A stretch of 64,000 nucleotides of DNA, taken from Caryophanales bacterium UBA4691 (GTDB taxonomy: Bacteria > Bacillota_I > Bacilli_A > RFN20 > CAG-826). Below are positions 36,583-43,771 of this stretch, piece after piece (the stretch's first letter is position 1; each line of letters begins with the position of its first letter). Both the position numbers and the translations under genes were made by a program. Below the pieces are notes generated by a model. It had not been told where the DNA came from. It searched no databases and saw only the letters and a program-made list of their open reading frames with translations. Where the stretch lies: contig DHKP01000007.1 in NCBI GenBank assembly GCA_002404865.1, forward strand, positions 1 to 64,000. The letters are read 5' to 3'.

Positions 36583-37450
36583 GGCTTTGTTCTTCCGCTA
36601 TTTATTAACGGAAAAAGGGTTATCGGAAAAAACAATAAAAAACTACGAGGACGATTTTAAAAAATTCCATTCTTACGAGACTTTCGCTTCAAAAAAGGAC
36701 ACGTCCGATTTATCGGCTTCCGACTTAACGGATTTCATGTTGCTTCAAGAACAAGACGGTTTAAGCATCCCGACCATTTTAAGGCGCTTTTCGTCCACCA
36801 GGAGTTTCTATTGCTTTTTGAACGAAGAAGGAATCGCTTCCATCGATCTCCCCCATATTGACACTCCGAAAAAAACCAAAAGGATTCCCGTAGTTCTATT
36901 AGAAGAACAAGTAGATGCTCTTTTAGAAGCGCCTGATCTAACAAAAGATTCAGGAATCCGCGACCGAGCCATGCTAGAAGTGATGTATGGAAGTGGGCTC
37001 CGTGTCAGCGAGTTAGTTTCTTTAAAACTAAAAAACATCAATTTTGTGAATGGTTTCTTCGAAATTATCGGCAAAGGGGATAAACAGAGATTCGTCCCCA
37101 TGAGCTCATTCTCGAAAAAATATCTTCAAAAATATCTCGATGGCCCTAGGAAACGTTATGAAAAAAAGCCAACGCAATATGTTTTTTTAAATCGAAGCGG
37201 CACTCCTTTAAGCCGAGTGTATTTCTTTAAGCAAGTGAAAAAATATGCCTCAGAAATCGGCATCGATGAGCCGATATCACCGCATACGTTACGGCACTGT
37301 TTCGCAACGCACTTGCTAGAGCGGGGGGCGGAACTAAGAATGGTGCAAGAAATGTTAGGGCATAGCAAAATATCGACAACAGAAATTTATACCTCGGTAT
37401 CCGCTAGACGAATCATGAGTGCATATGAACAATTTGCGAAACGCAAGTAG
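36563..37450 (+). CDS. xerD: Tyrosine recombinase XerC/XerD type
   Basis: The 295-residue recombinase has an N-terminal SAM-like core-binding domain (LTEKGLSEKTIKNYEDDFKKF) and a full catalytic set: Arg147 (GSGLRVSE), Lys174 (GKGDKQRF), His241 and Arg244 (HTLRH), His267 (LGHSK) and nucleophile Tyr276 (TEIYTSV). Length and motifs match XerD/XerC rather than phage integrases. A site with dif architecture lies 2.8 kb downstream (40211-40238), which fits a role in chromosome dimer resolution. The XerD rather than XerC label is uncertain. The gene overlaps dinB, so the two are co-transcribed. Confidence 0.92.
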   Translation: MEIKSAEALFFRYLLTEKGLSEKTIKNYEDDFKKFHSYETFASKKDTSDLSASDLTDFMLLQEQDGLSIPTILRRFSSTRSFYCFLNEEGIASIDLPHIDTPKKTKRIPVVLLEEQVDALLEAPDLTKDSGIRDRAMLEVMYGSGLRVSELVSLKLKNINFVNGFFEIIGKGDKQRFVPMSSFSKKYLQKYLDGPRKRYEKKPTQYVFLNRSGTPLSRVYFFKQVKKYASEIGIDEPISPHTLRHCFATHLLERGAELRMVQEMLGHSKISTTEIYTSVSARRIMSAYEQFAKRK

Positions 37451-37456
37451 TATAAT
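37451..37456 (+). promoter_or_regulatory. -10 box of the deoB promoter
   Basis: TATAAT starts one base after the xer stop codon. A small dyad TTGCG-AAA-CGCAA (37434-37446) lies just upstream in the spacer/-35 region and could be an operator. Confidence 0.5.
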
Positions 37457-37489
37457 TTTGGTAATAGTTAAATAAATGAAGGAGAGAAC

Positions 37490-38692
37490 ATGGATTATCA
37501 AAAATTCAAAAGAATATTTCTCATCGTTGCTGATAGCGCGGGGATTGGGGAAGAACCTGATGCCGCGAATTTTGGAGATGTAGGAACGAATACATGGGTT
37601 CACGCCGCGGAGTCGGTAGGAGGAATCCACGTTCCGAATATGGAAAAACTCGGAATTGGGGAACTAGCCTCCATTCCAGGGGTTAAGCCCATTCATTCTC
37701 ATACTCATTCCTTTTCCTTAAGGCTAAAAGAAGCGAGCAACGGGAAAGACACCATGACTGGCCACTGGGAGATGATGGGCGTTAAAACAACCAAGCCTTT
37801 CAAAACATTCACAGAGCATGGTTTTCCAGCCACGCTCATTCAAGAATTAGAAAAACGAACTGGGCATAAAGTCATTGGCAATTGCGCCGCGAGTGGCACA
37901 GAGATCCTCAAAGTTCTAGGTGAAGAACAAATGAAGGAAAACTCCCTCATAGTTTATACTTCCGCCGATAGCGTCCTTCAAATCGCTGCACACGAGCAAG
38001 TGACTGGGCTTAATGAACTGTATCGATGCTGCGAAATCGCTCGTGAGCTATGTATGAAAGAAGAATGGAGAGTCGGCAGAGTAATCGCTCGCCCTTATTT
38101 AGGTGACAATCCATCTAATTTTAAGCGGACGAGTAATCGTCACGATTATGCCTTAAAGCCGCCACATGAAACGGATATGAACACGTTGATGGATCATGGC
38201 TATATGACCTCTTGCATTGGCAAAATCAGCGATATTTTCGATGGCTATGGCGTCACAAAAACAGTGCACACCATTTCAAACGAAGATGGCATGGATAAAA
38301 CTATCGAACAAGTAAAACATGGCAATTATACGGGTCTATGCTTTGTCAATTTGGTTGAATTCGATAGCGAATACGGGCATCGTCGCAATCCAGTTGGCTA
38401 CGCTAGGGCGTTAGAAGCCTTTGATAAACGCGTTGGCGAAATGATTGAAGCGATGAACGACAATGATTTGCTTATGATTACGGCAGATCACGGAAACGAC
38501 CCCACTCATACAGGAACCGATCACACAAGAGAAAAAGTACCTCTTTTAATGTATAGCAAATCAATTAAAAACGGTAGTTATCTCGAAGAACGAGACAACT
38601 TCGGCGACATCGGCGCTTCTATCTTAAAAAATTATAATTTAAAAAAACGCAACAATCTTATTGGTGAACCAATCGAAGAATTGTTCTTCTAA
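37490..38692 (+). CDS. deoB: Phosphopentomutase
   Basis: The 400-residue alkaline-phosphatase-superfamily mutase has IVADSAGIGEEPDAANFGDVGTNTWVH at the N-terminus (metal Asp and DeoB signature), KDTMTGHWEMMG with the phosphorylated Thr, and the C-terminal metal motif TADHGNDPTHTGTDHTREKVPLL. It interconverts ribose/deoxyribose 1- and 5-phosphates in nucleoside salvage. It is the last plus-strand gene before the terminus and is followed by a strong terminator. Confidence 0.97.
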   Translation: MDYQKFKRIFLIVADSAGIGEEPDAANFGDVGTNTWVHAAESVGGIHVPNMEKLGIGELASIPGVKPIHSHTHSFSLRLKEASNGKDTMTGHWEMMGVKTTKPFKTFTEHGFPATLIQELEKRTGHKVIGNCAASGTEILKVLGEEQMKENSLIVYTSADSVLQIAAHEQVTGLNELYRCCEIARELCMKEEWRVGRVIARPYLGDNPSNFKRTSNRHDYALKPPHETDMNTLMDHGYMTSCIGKISDIFDGYGVTKTVHTISNEDGMDKTIEQVKHGNYTGLCFVNLVEFDSEYGHRRNPVGYARALEAFDKRVGEMIEAMNDNDLLMITADHGNDPTHTGTDHTREKVPLLMYSKSIKNGSYLEERDNFGDIGASILKNYNLKKRNNLIGEPIEELFF

Positions 38693-38719
38693 GTTTTTAA
38701 AAGGCTTATCGGAACGTTT

Positions 38720-38747
38720 GGCGGTAGTAGGAACTATCGCCTTTTTA
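38720..38747 (+). terminator. Terminator after deoB
   Basis: The 9-bp stem GGCGGTAGT / ACTATCGCC (one G-T pair) closes an AGGA loop and is followed by TTTTTATTTTT. Confidence 0.92.
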
Positions 38748-40115
38748 TTTTTACGGTTCGTCGAATCTAGACACGAATTGTATTTCTTAAAGGAAGGGAA
38801 TGAATGATATTAAACTTTGATAAGCATCTTAAAACTCAAAATGACATGGCTAGAGAACAACTGACAAGCAATTGTGTCTAACGACGAACAATAAAAAGCA
38901 TTTGCACGTCAAATCGGCTTCAAGACCCTACATGAACAATCGATTAATAGAACAAGAGAATGGCGCAATACGTTGATAGATAAACGCAGCCAAAAGAAAA
39001 AGAAGATGACTAATGAAAATAAAATTCCAAATAAAATCGAGAAATCCACGTTGTGATAACGATAACGATTCAAGGTTTCAAGAAAGAACTACAAGATTAG
39101 ATTAGACAAAGCAATACAAAAATAGGAAGCTCAAAAATTCCTCAAGTCATAAAATCAAAATACAAATAATGAAATATAGAATGTTAAAGGAAGGGCATGC
39201 GTTCAACGTTCCTCTAATGAAACGTTTTTTTCCATAAAGTCCTACTGCTTTATTGAAACAGGAATTTTTTGATCGATTCAAATCTTATAAAACAAAATAA
39301 ACCTAAGGCTCATTTCGTCAAATACCTCGTGCGAGACTCCTCATTTCTAGCTAGAAACGACGATTGAAATAAATCACGATTTCAATTCAATCCGAAATGG
39401 GTTCTTTTAACCATTTTTCTTTCCGGGACCGTTTCATCACACAAAATTGGAAAATCATACATACGAAAATAGAAGAGAAATCAATTTTGATTTTTGAATT
39501 CGTTTTGAAACAAAGAATATCAATTCTTTGCGCCTCATACAAAACCATTGCGCGATATTTTTGGATTTAAAGACACTCGAAAGAACAAGCACTTTAAGAA
39601 GGGGATTGATAGATGCTTTTTTCCTTTCAAAAGGCAAAAGCCTTTATAAGTAAAACAATCGTTTTCGAAAAATTCTAATCTTATATAAAACCAAAGGATT
39701 TCTTAAATAATTATCTAATGAGGCTTATAAGGAATTCTAGAAGATACTTGTTTAAGGATTAAAAACAAATTTTAAATATCAAACACAAATCATATAGAAC
39801 AAAACGCAATATGAAGTCACCAATGCGGAATCGTTTGTTTTAAATGACTTTTCAATCGAAAACATTCAAAAGCGAAGATGGAAAACGGGATAGACATTTT
39901 TATAGATTTAGATAATTTAAAGATTATTAACGAGATTATAGCCTTATTAATCACCTAAAAAATCAAAGACAATTCTAAAGGAATGACCAAAATTAATCAG
40001 AAATCATTCAACTTATCAAAAAGAAAAGAAGGGTTAATCAAAAACCGAAATATAACAAATGAACAATAATTATAAATTCAACAATATAGTAGTTATTTAG
40101 TAGTTTCTAATTTAT

Positions 40116-40140
40116 TGTGGAAAACCCATACTTATCCACA
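40116..40140. promoter_or_regulatory. Two opposed DnaA-box-like 9-mers
   Basis: TTATCCACA (40132-40140) is a perfect consensus DnaA box. TGTGGAAAA (40116-40124), 7 nt to its left, is the reverse complement of TTTTCCACA, a one-mismatch box. Together they also form an imperfect hairpin. They sit 70 bp from dif. Confidence 0.45.
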
Positions 40141-40210
40141 TTATTGCATTGTTTTTGCAAAACTAATTAGAATCTTAAAAAAGCTTATAGCGTGGTCTTT
40201 CACTTTGTTT

Positions 40211-40238
40211 GGTTAACATAATGGTGATTATGCGTAGT
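40211..40238 (-). other. dif: dif site (XerC/XerD chromosome dimer resolution site)
   Basis: Read on the minus strand the site is an 11-6-11 structure: left arm ACTACGCATAA (40238-40228), central TCACCA (40227-40222), right arm TTATGTTAACC (40221-40211). The inner CATAA / TTATG inverted repeat flanks the 6-nt centre. The right arm matches the XerD half-site of E. coli dif (TTATGTTAAAT) at 9 of 11 and of B. subtilis dif (TTATGTAAACT) at 9 of 11. The left arm shares CGCATAA with E. coli dif and begins ACT as in Bacillus. It lies exactly where gene orientation converges and 2.8 kb from a Xer gene. Confidence 0.87.
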
Positions 40239-40381
40239 TGTCTTATTTTATTACATAACAATTATTTTTAGTAGTTTTAAATATTTGTTTTTTAATATGC
40301 TCTTATTTAAAGAATCTTAATCGATATTTTACCCACCGTTTTTATTACGCTTTTTAATATGGTTGCCAAGTCAATAAAAGA

Positions 40382-40418
40382 AAAAACCATCCCTTAAGAT
40401 TTCGATAAGATGGTTTTT
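40382..40418 (-). terminator. Terminator of the rsfS operon (bidirectional)
   Basis: AAAAACCAT pairs with ATGGTTTTT, with a smaller inner CTTA/TAAG helix. On the minus strand the stem is followed by a T run, ending the rsfS transcript before dif. Confidence 0.75.
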
Positions 40419-40463
40419 CAAAAAAATTTATTTAATCAATAACTAATAATTATAAATGGAATT

Positions 40464-40796
40464 TTATTTCTTATTGGTAATCTTTTGAATGAGACCAGGC
40501 AAATTAATTTCCTCTCTAATCGCTTTCAAAAACAAATGAACGATAACATCTCCGCAGTCAAAAACCATCCATCCAGAATCGCCGTTTCCGTCCATGCGAA
40601 TAAGCTCGCCCTTCGCTTTTATCGCAGCCTCTTCAATATAATCTTTCATACTGAGAAGTTGTCTCTCATTGGTGACCGTTCCAATTAAATAATAATCAGT
40701 GTATGAACTGATGCCTTTTAAATTGAGAAGTTCAATTTCTTCGACCTTATGATCGTCTAATGTTTGTTTAATTTCACGGACTAATTTTGGATACAT
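40464..40796 (-). CDS. rsfS: Ribosomal silencing factor RsfS
   Basis: The 110-residue protein matches RsfS/YqeL (Iojap): LLNLKGISSYTDYYLIGTVTNERQL and MDGNGDSGWMVFDCGDVIVHLFLKAIRE are family signatures. It binds L14 and blocks subunit joining in starvation. It is last in the yqeG-yqeH-yhbY-yqeK-rsfS cluster, in the order found in Bacillus but without aroE. A gap of 3 nt separates it from yqeK. Confidence 0.96.
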   Translation of the reverse strand: MYPKLVREIKQTLDDHKVEEIELLNLKGISSYTDYYLIGTVTNERQLLSMKDYIEEAAIKAKGELIRMDGNGDSGWMVFDCGDVIVHLFLKAIREEINLPGLIQKITNKK

Positions 40797-40799
40797 AAT

Positions 40800-41804
40800 T
40801 CATTCCTCCCCCAAATAATAATGGTAGCAATCTCTCGATAATTGATTGTCGTTTTCACTAACCCTTTTCTCTTTTAAAAACGCGCGATTCGCTTTTAGTG
40901 TTTTTAGAAAACCTTCGTGATAATTTGCTAAGCACATCTTAACAAGCGGCGAACTATCGTAGCCCCTCAATGGATCGATCTTATCTGCGCTATAAATCAC
41001 TTCCCCTATTGCGGACATATTAGCTTTGCCTGTGCAATGGTAGCAAATCGCATCCAAGATTTCCTTATCTTTTATGTGAAACCGATATTTCGCCAAGAGG
41101 CAGCCAACAAATTGATGATAGGCCCAACTAGGGTAAGAAAGATAATCTTTAAAATCTTTCTCCATCATGATTTTAGATGCTTTCACATCCGTTTGTTTTC
41201 CGATGTCGTGCAACAAACCGGCAATATAAAATCTCCCAGGATTTTGTAGATGGTTGTTTATTGCGATTCTATAACTTAATGAAGCAACGGATTCACTATG
41301 CAATAAACGATGGGAAGATAAATAAGGTTCTATCTTAGGAATATAGAAAAGCTTTTTTTCATGGATGTAGCGAATAGTCGATAAGGATAAGGCGACATTT
41401 TGCAATTGACGGTTTTCTATTTCCTTAAAAGATAAAGAATCGTTGGCATCAACAAAAATAATGTTTTTGCCTTTTAATAAGCTATTTTGGAAAGAAGAAA
41501 GGAAATCCTGATTGTTTTGATCAATTAAGACAAAACAATCATTCGCTTTTTCTTTCGCCATGACGAAGCTATCAAAGGAGGCCTCGTTCAGAGAATCACA
41601 AAGAAGGAAAGAATTGTAATTGAAGTCGTTTATTGCCGCTTCTAACATTTTATAACGGTCTAAAAAAGAGGCATTTTTATCATCTTTGATTGGCAAAAAC
41701 ATCACTTTAGCGCCGTACCGAATCGAAACCTCTTTCGCGGATTCAAGCTCATTGAGCGTAATGGGGGAAAAATGATTGGGATATAAAACAATAAGACGAT
41801 TCAT
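40800..41804 (-). CDS. yqeK: NadD-like domain fused to YqeK HD phosphohydrolase
   Basis: The 334-residue product combines two proteins that are separate in Bacillus (NadD and YqeK). The C-terminal ~190 residues are a YqeK HD domain: HRLLHSESVASLSYRIA (first His), AGLLHDIGKQTD (HD), YHQFVG, and the late SADKIDP. YqeK enzymes hydrolyse Ap4A. The N-terminal ~150 residues are placed and patterned like a nucleotidylyltransferase, but the active-site motif GxFDPxHxGH is replaced by YPNHFSPITLNEL, lacking the HxGH histidines, so NaMN adenylylation is doubtful. Similar fusions exist in Mollicutes. It overlaps yhbY by 4 nt. Confidence 0.85.
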   Translation of the reverse strand: MNRLIVLYPNHFSPITLNELESAKEVSIRYGAKVMFLPIKDDKNASFLDRYKMLEAAINDFNYNSFLLCDSLNEASFDSFVMAKEKANDCFVLIDQNNQDFLSSFQNSLLKGKNIIFVDANDSLSFKEIENRQLQNVALSLSTIRYIHEKKLFYIPKIEPYLSSHRLLHSESVASLSYRIAINNHLQNPGRFYIAGLLHDIGKQTDVKASKIMMEKDFKDYLSYPSWAYHQFVGCLLAKYRFHIKDKEILDAICYHCTGKANMSAIGEVIYSADKIDPLRGYDSSPLVKMCLANYHEGFLKTLKANRAFLKEKRVSENDNQLSRDCYHYYLGEE

Positions 41805-42097
41805 CTTGGAAGGACAATTTGAGGATTTTTCTTATTGGAGCGATATAGCAAAATCGTTTTACCAGTTATTGCGACAAGCCCACACTTAGTTTTTTCCTTA
41901 ATCAGACTAATAATATCGTCGAGACTATCTTCGTTATTTTGCAAGACTTTGATTTTGACTAGTTCGTGTGCGTCTAGCGCACGATCAAGCGCATGAAGAA
42001 AAGAATCATCGACTTCACTTTTCCCTAAATTCAAAGATGGCCTTAATTTTGCGCCAAGGCCACGTAAATACGCTCTATTTTTTGCTAAGATTTCCAT
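41801..42097 (-). CDS. yhbY: YhbY/CRM-domain RNA-binding protein
   Basis: The 98-residue single CRM-domain protein begins LAKNRAYLRGLGAKLRPSLNLGKSEVDDSFLHALDRALDAHELVKIKVLQN, the YhbY pattern, and ends with the GKTILLYR segment. YhbY associates with the 50S precursor. It overlaps yqeH by 23 nt and yqeK by 4 nt, indicating tight coupling. Confidence 0.95.
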   Translation of the reverse strand: MEILAKNRAYLRGLGAKLRPSLNLGKSEVDDSFLHALDRALDAHELVKIKVLQNNEDSLDDIISLIKEKTKCGLVAITGKTILLYRSNKKNPQIVLPR

Positions 42098-43244
42098 AGG
42101 ATAATATTTTACTCCTGCTCGTATAAACGGAAACGCCTTTCGGAACGTAAATGCGGAAAGTTTGATGATTTCCTAAAAACGAGAACCATCCTAACCCTTG
42201 AATCCCAATTGAGCGGTCACCATCTTCTTCAACTTCAATGTCGAAAGCATCTAGATCCTTTAGTTCCCGAACCACTAAACTTTTTGGGAAGATTCCTCTT
42301 TTTGACAAATAGGAAGGAATTAGTGATTCTAAATCTTGATAAGCCCCGATTTTCTTTGTCGTTACATTCGGGGCGAAAAATAAATGAATCTCGGTGTCCT
42401 TATTTTTCTTTGCCCTTAATAGTTCAATAAAGCAAACGCCTCCAACCGCGAAAATTTCTTTTGTTTTTAGAAAAGCCTTTTTCGTTTTAACCGGACTAGA
42501 AAATAAAAGAGAATCAGAAACATCTTTTTCTAATTTGCCATCAATTGAATTGGTGCTTACTAAAGGCGGTGTATCAAAAAGGGTCGAGGAATTATCAAGC
42601 GGAATTTGTAAAACAGGTAAGGAAGCACCTCGACAGGCTTTCGTTTGAATGGAACGATTGGAACGGTTCTGAAAATGATAAAGGTAGCTAGAAAGGAACA
42701 TTCTTTTCCCTGCTCCACGCGAAGAAAGAATATAAACATCGTGCCCTGTTCTTCGCTTTTCGATTTCTTTGGTAATGAAATCATTTTTCCCAAAAGAAAC
42801 TAAGGAAGTCAAAATGACATCTTTCGCGCTAATAGGAAGAGAAGAAACGCGGAAGCGATGAGCAACATATTCTTTCAAAAAATCGTCTGTGATATTTTCA
42901 CTAAATAAGTCGCGTTTATTTGCGATAACGAGAATCGGGTTATGTTTAATTGTTTCATTGACTTCCGCGATGAAAGAAGATTCAAAGGAAAATAAATTGA
43001 TAATATAAACGATTAGTGCGTCACTCGCGGCAGCGTCCTTCATCATAAGCAATAAATCGTCTCCCGCTTTTAGCGAACTGGAGGAAAAATTAGCTTCCGA
43101 ATAGCACTTGTCGCAAAACAAAACGTGATTTAGAGGTAAAAGCAAGTCACTTTCTTTACTAATATAGCCTTCTTTAGAAGGGTCTTCGTTTTGCAAAATC
43201 GCTCCGCAATTGAAGCATCTTCTTACAACGTTTACTTTGCTCAT
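42075..43244 (-). CDS. yqeH: YqeH-family circularly permuted GTPase with eroded G motifs
   Basis: The ~389-residue protein starts at ATG 43244 (SD GGGAGG about 10 nt upstream); the frame can be extended six codons, without support. It has the N-terminal zinc knuckle (CFNCG ... CDKC) and permuted order G4 (ANKRDLF), then the P-loop region, then G3. The P-loop reads SSRGAGKRMFL rather than G-x-NVGKST, and G3 reads FDTPPL rather than DTPG. The Lys is kept but the Ser/Thr and the G3 Gly are lost. Bacillus YqeH acts in 30S assembly; GTP hydrolysis here is questionable. Confidence 0.88.
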   Translation of the reverse strand: MSKVNVVRRCFNCGAILQNEDPSKEGYISKESDLLLPLNHVLFCDKCYSEANFSSSSLKAGDDLLLMMKDAAASDALIVYIINLFSFESSFIAEVNETIKHNPILVIANKRDLFSENITDDFLKEYVAHRFRVSSLPISAKDVILTSLVSFGKNDFITKEIEKRRTGHDVYILSSRGAGKRMFLSSYLYHFQNRSNRSIQTKACRGASLPVLQIPLDNSSTLFDTPPLVSTNSIDGKLEKDVSDSLLFSSPVKTKKAFLKTKEIFAVGGVCFIELLRAKKNKDTEIHLFFAPNVTTKKIGAYQDLESLIPSYLSKRGIFPKSLVVRELKDLDAFDIEVEEDGDRSIGIQGLGWFSFLGNHQTFRIYVPKGVSVYTSRSKILSYGNLSKK

Positions 43245-43771
43245 AGATGGATTTCCTCCCAATAACTAGCCAGGTGCTTATTCCTTATTTTTTTGCGGAA
43301 TAATTTTTCGATTTTTCGGTTTAAGAGAGTAAAAACGCTATCTTTTTTCGAAAGAGGCTCGGTTAGAATCACGTCGATTTTTGCTCCCCTACTTGCTATA
43401 ACGTCAGTGAAAATTTGATCGCCGACTAAAATTACTTCCCTATTATTGTAGCCTTTTTTCTTTAACCATTTCTTTAATTTTATGGAAAAAGGTTTAAAAA
43501 GGCCGCTTATGGCTTCGATATCCAGCGCTTTACTATATCGGAAAACGCGCTTGCTCGTGTTATTGCTTGCGATATAGACTGATAAGCCAGCTTGTTTTAG
43601 TTTCGAAATAAGATCCTTGGTTTGATTAGAAGGGTCTAAAGTATCAATGGGGTCTAAGGTGTTATCCAAATCAAAAAGGACGATTTTCTTTCCTATATCC
43701 TTATAAAAAGATGCCGGTATTTCATACGCGTTTTTGGCTAAATAGGAAGGGAGCAAGCGCTGAATCATCAT
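43241..43771 (-). CDS. yqeG: YqeG-family HAD phosphatase
   Basis: The 176-residue HAD IIIA protein has motif I FDLDNTLDP near residue 34, motif II ASNNT (Ser/Thr region) near 88 and motif III VGDQIFTDV near 137. Its substrate is unknown; related mitochondrial enzymes dephosphorylate phosphatidylglycerol phosphate. It overlaps yqeH by 4 nt and parC by 4 nt, so the yqe cluster appears to be a continuation of the parE-parC transcript. Confidence 0.93.
   Translation of the reverse strand: MMIQRLLPSYLAKNAYEIPASFYKDIGKKIVLFDLDNTLDPIDTLDPSNQTKDLISKLKQAGLSVYIASNNTSKRVFRYSKALDIEAISGLFKPFSIKLKKWLKKKGYNNREVILVGDQIFTDVIASRGAKIDVILTEPLSKKDSVFTLLNRKIEKLFRKKIRNKHLASYWEEIHL

Larger units (their letters stand above)
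38748..40381. other. AT-rich gene-poor replication-terminus interval
   Basis: No complete gene is visible on either strand. Near the left end ATG 38804-TAA 38881 reads 25 codons with a plausible SD (AGGAAGGG), and from 38895 another frame is open to 39014, so the pair could be a frameshifted remnant. A minus-strand 60-codon frame at 39455-39637 has no support. AT content rises to the right. The interval contains the DnaA-box pair and the dif site described separately, and the motif TTAGTAGTTT twice (40097 and 40268). Confidence 0.7.

Noticed and set aside
39455..39637. A 60-codon minus-strand frame in the terminus interval as a gene.
   Set aside because: No SD, AT-rich composition giving Lys/Phe/Ile-rich translation, and no context.
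40100..40300. Origin of replication, because of DnaA boxes in an AT-rich interval.
   Set aside because: Genes converge on this region rather than diverge, a dif site is present, and dnaA/dnaN are absent; terminus is the better reading.
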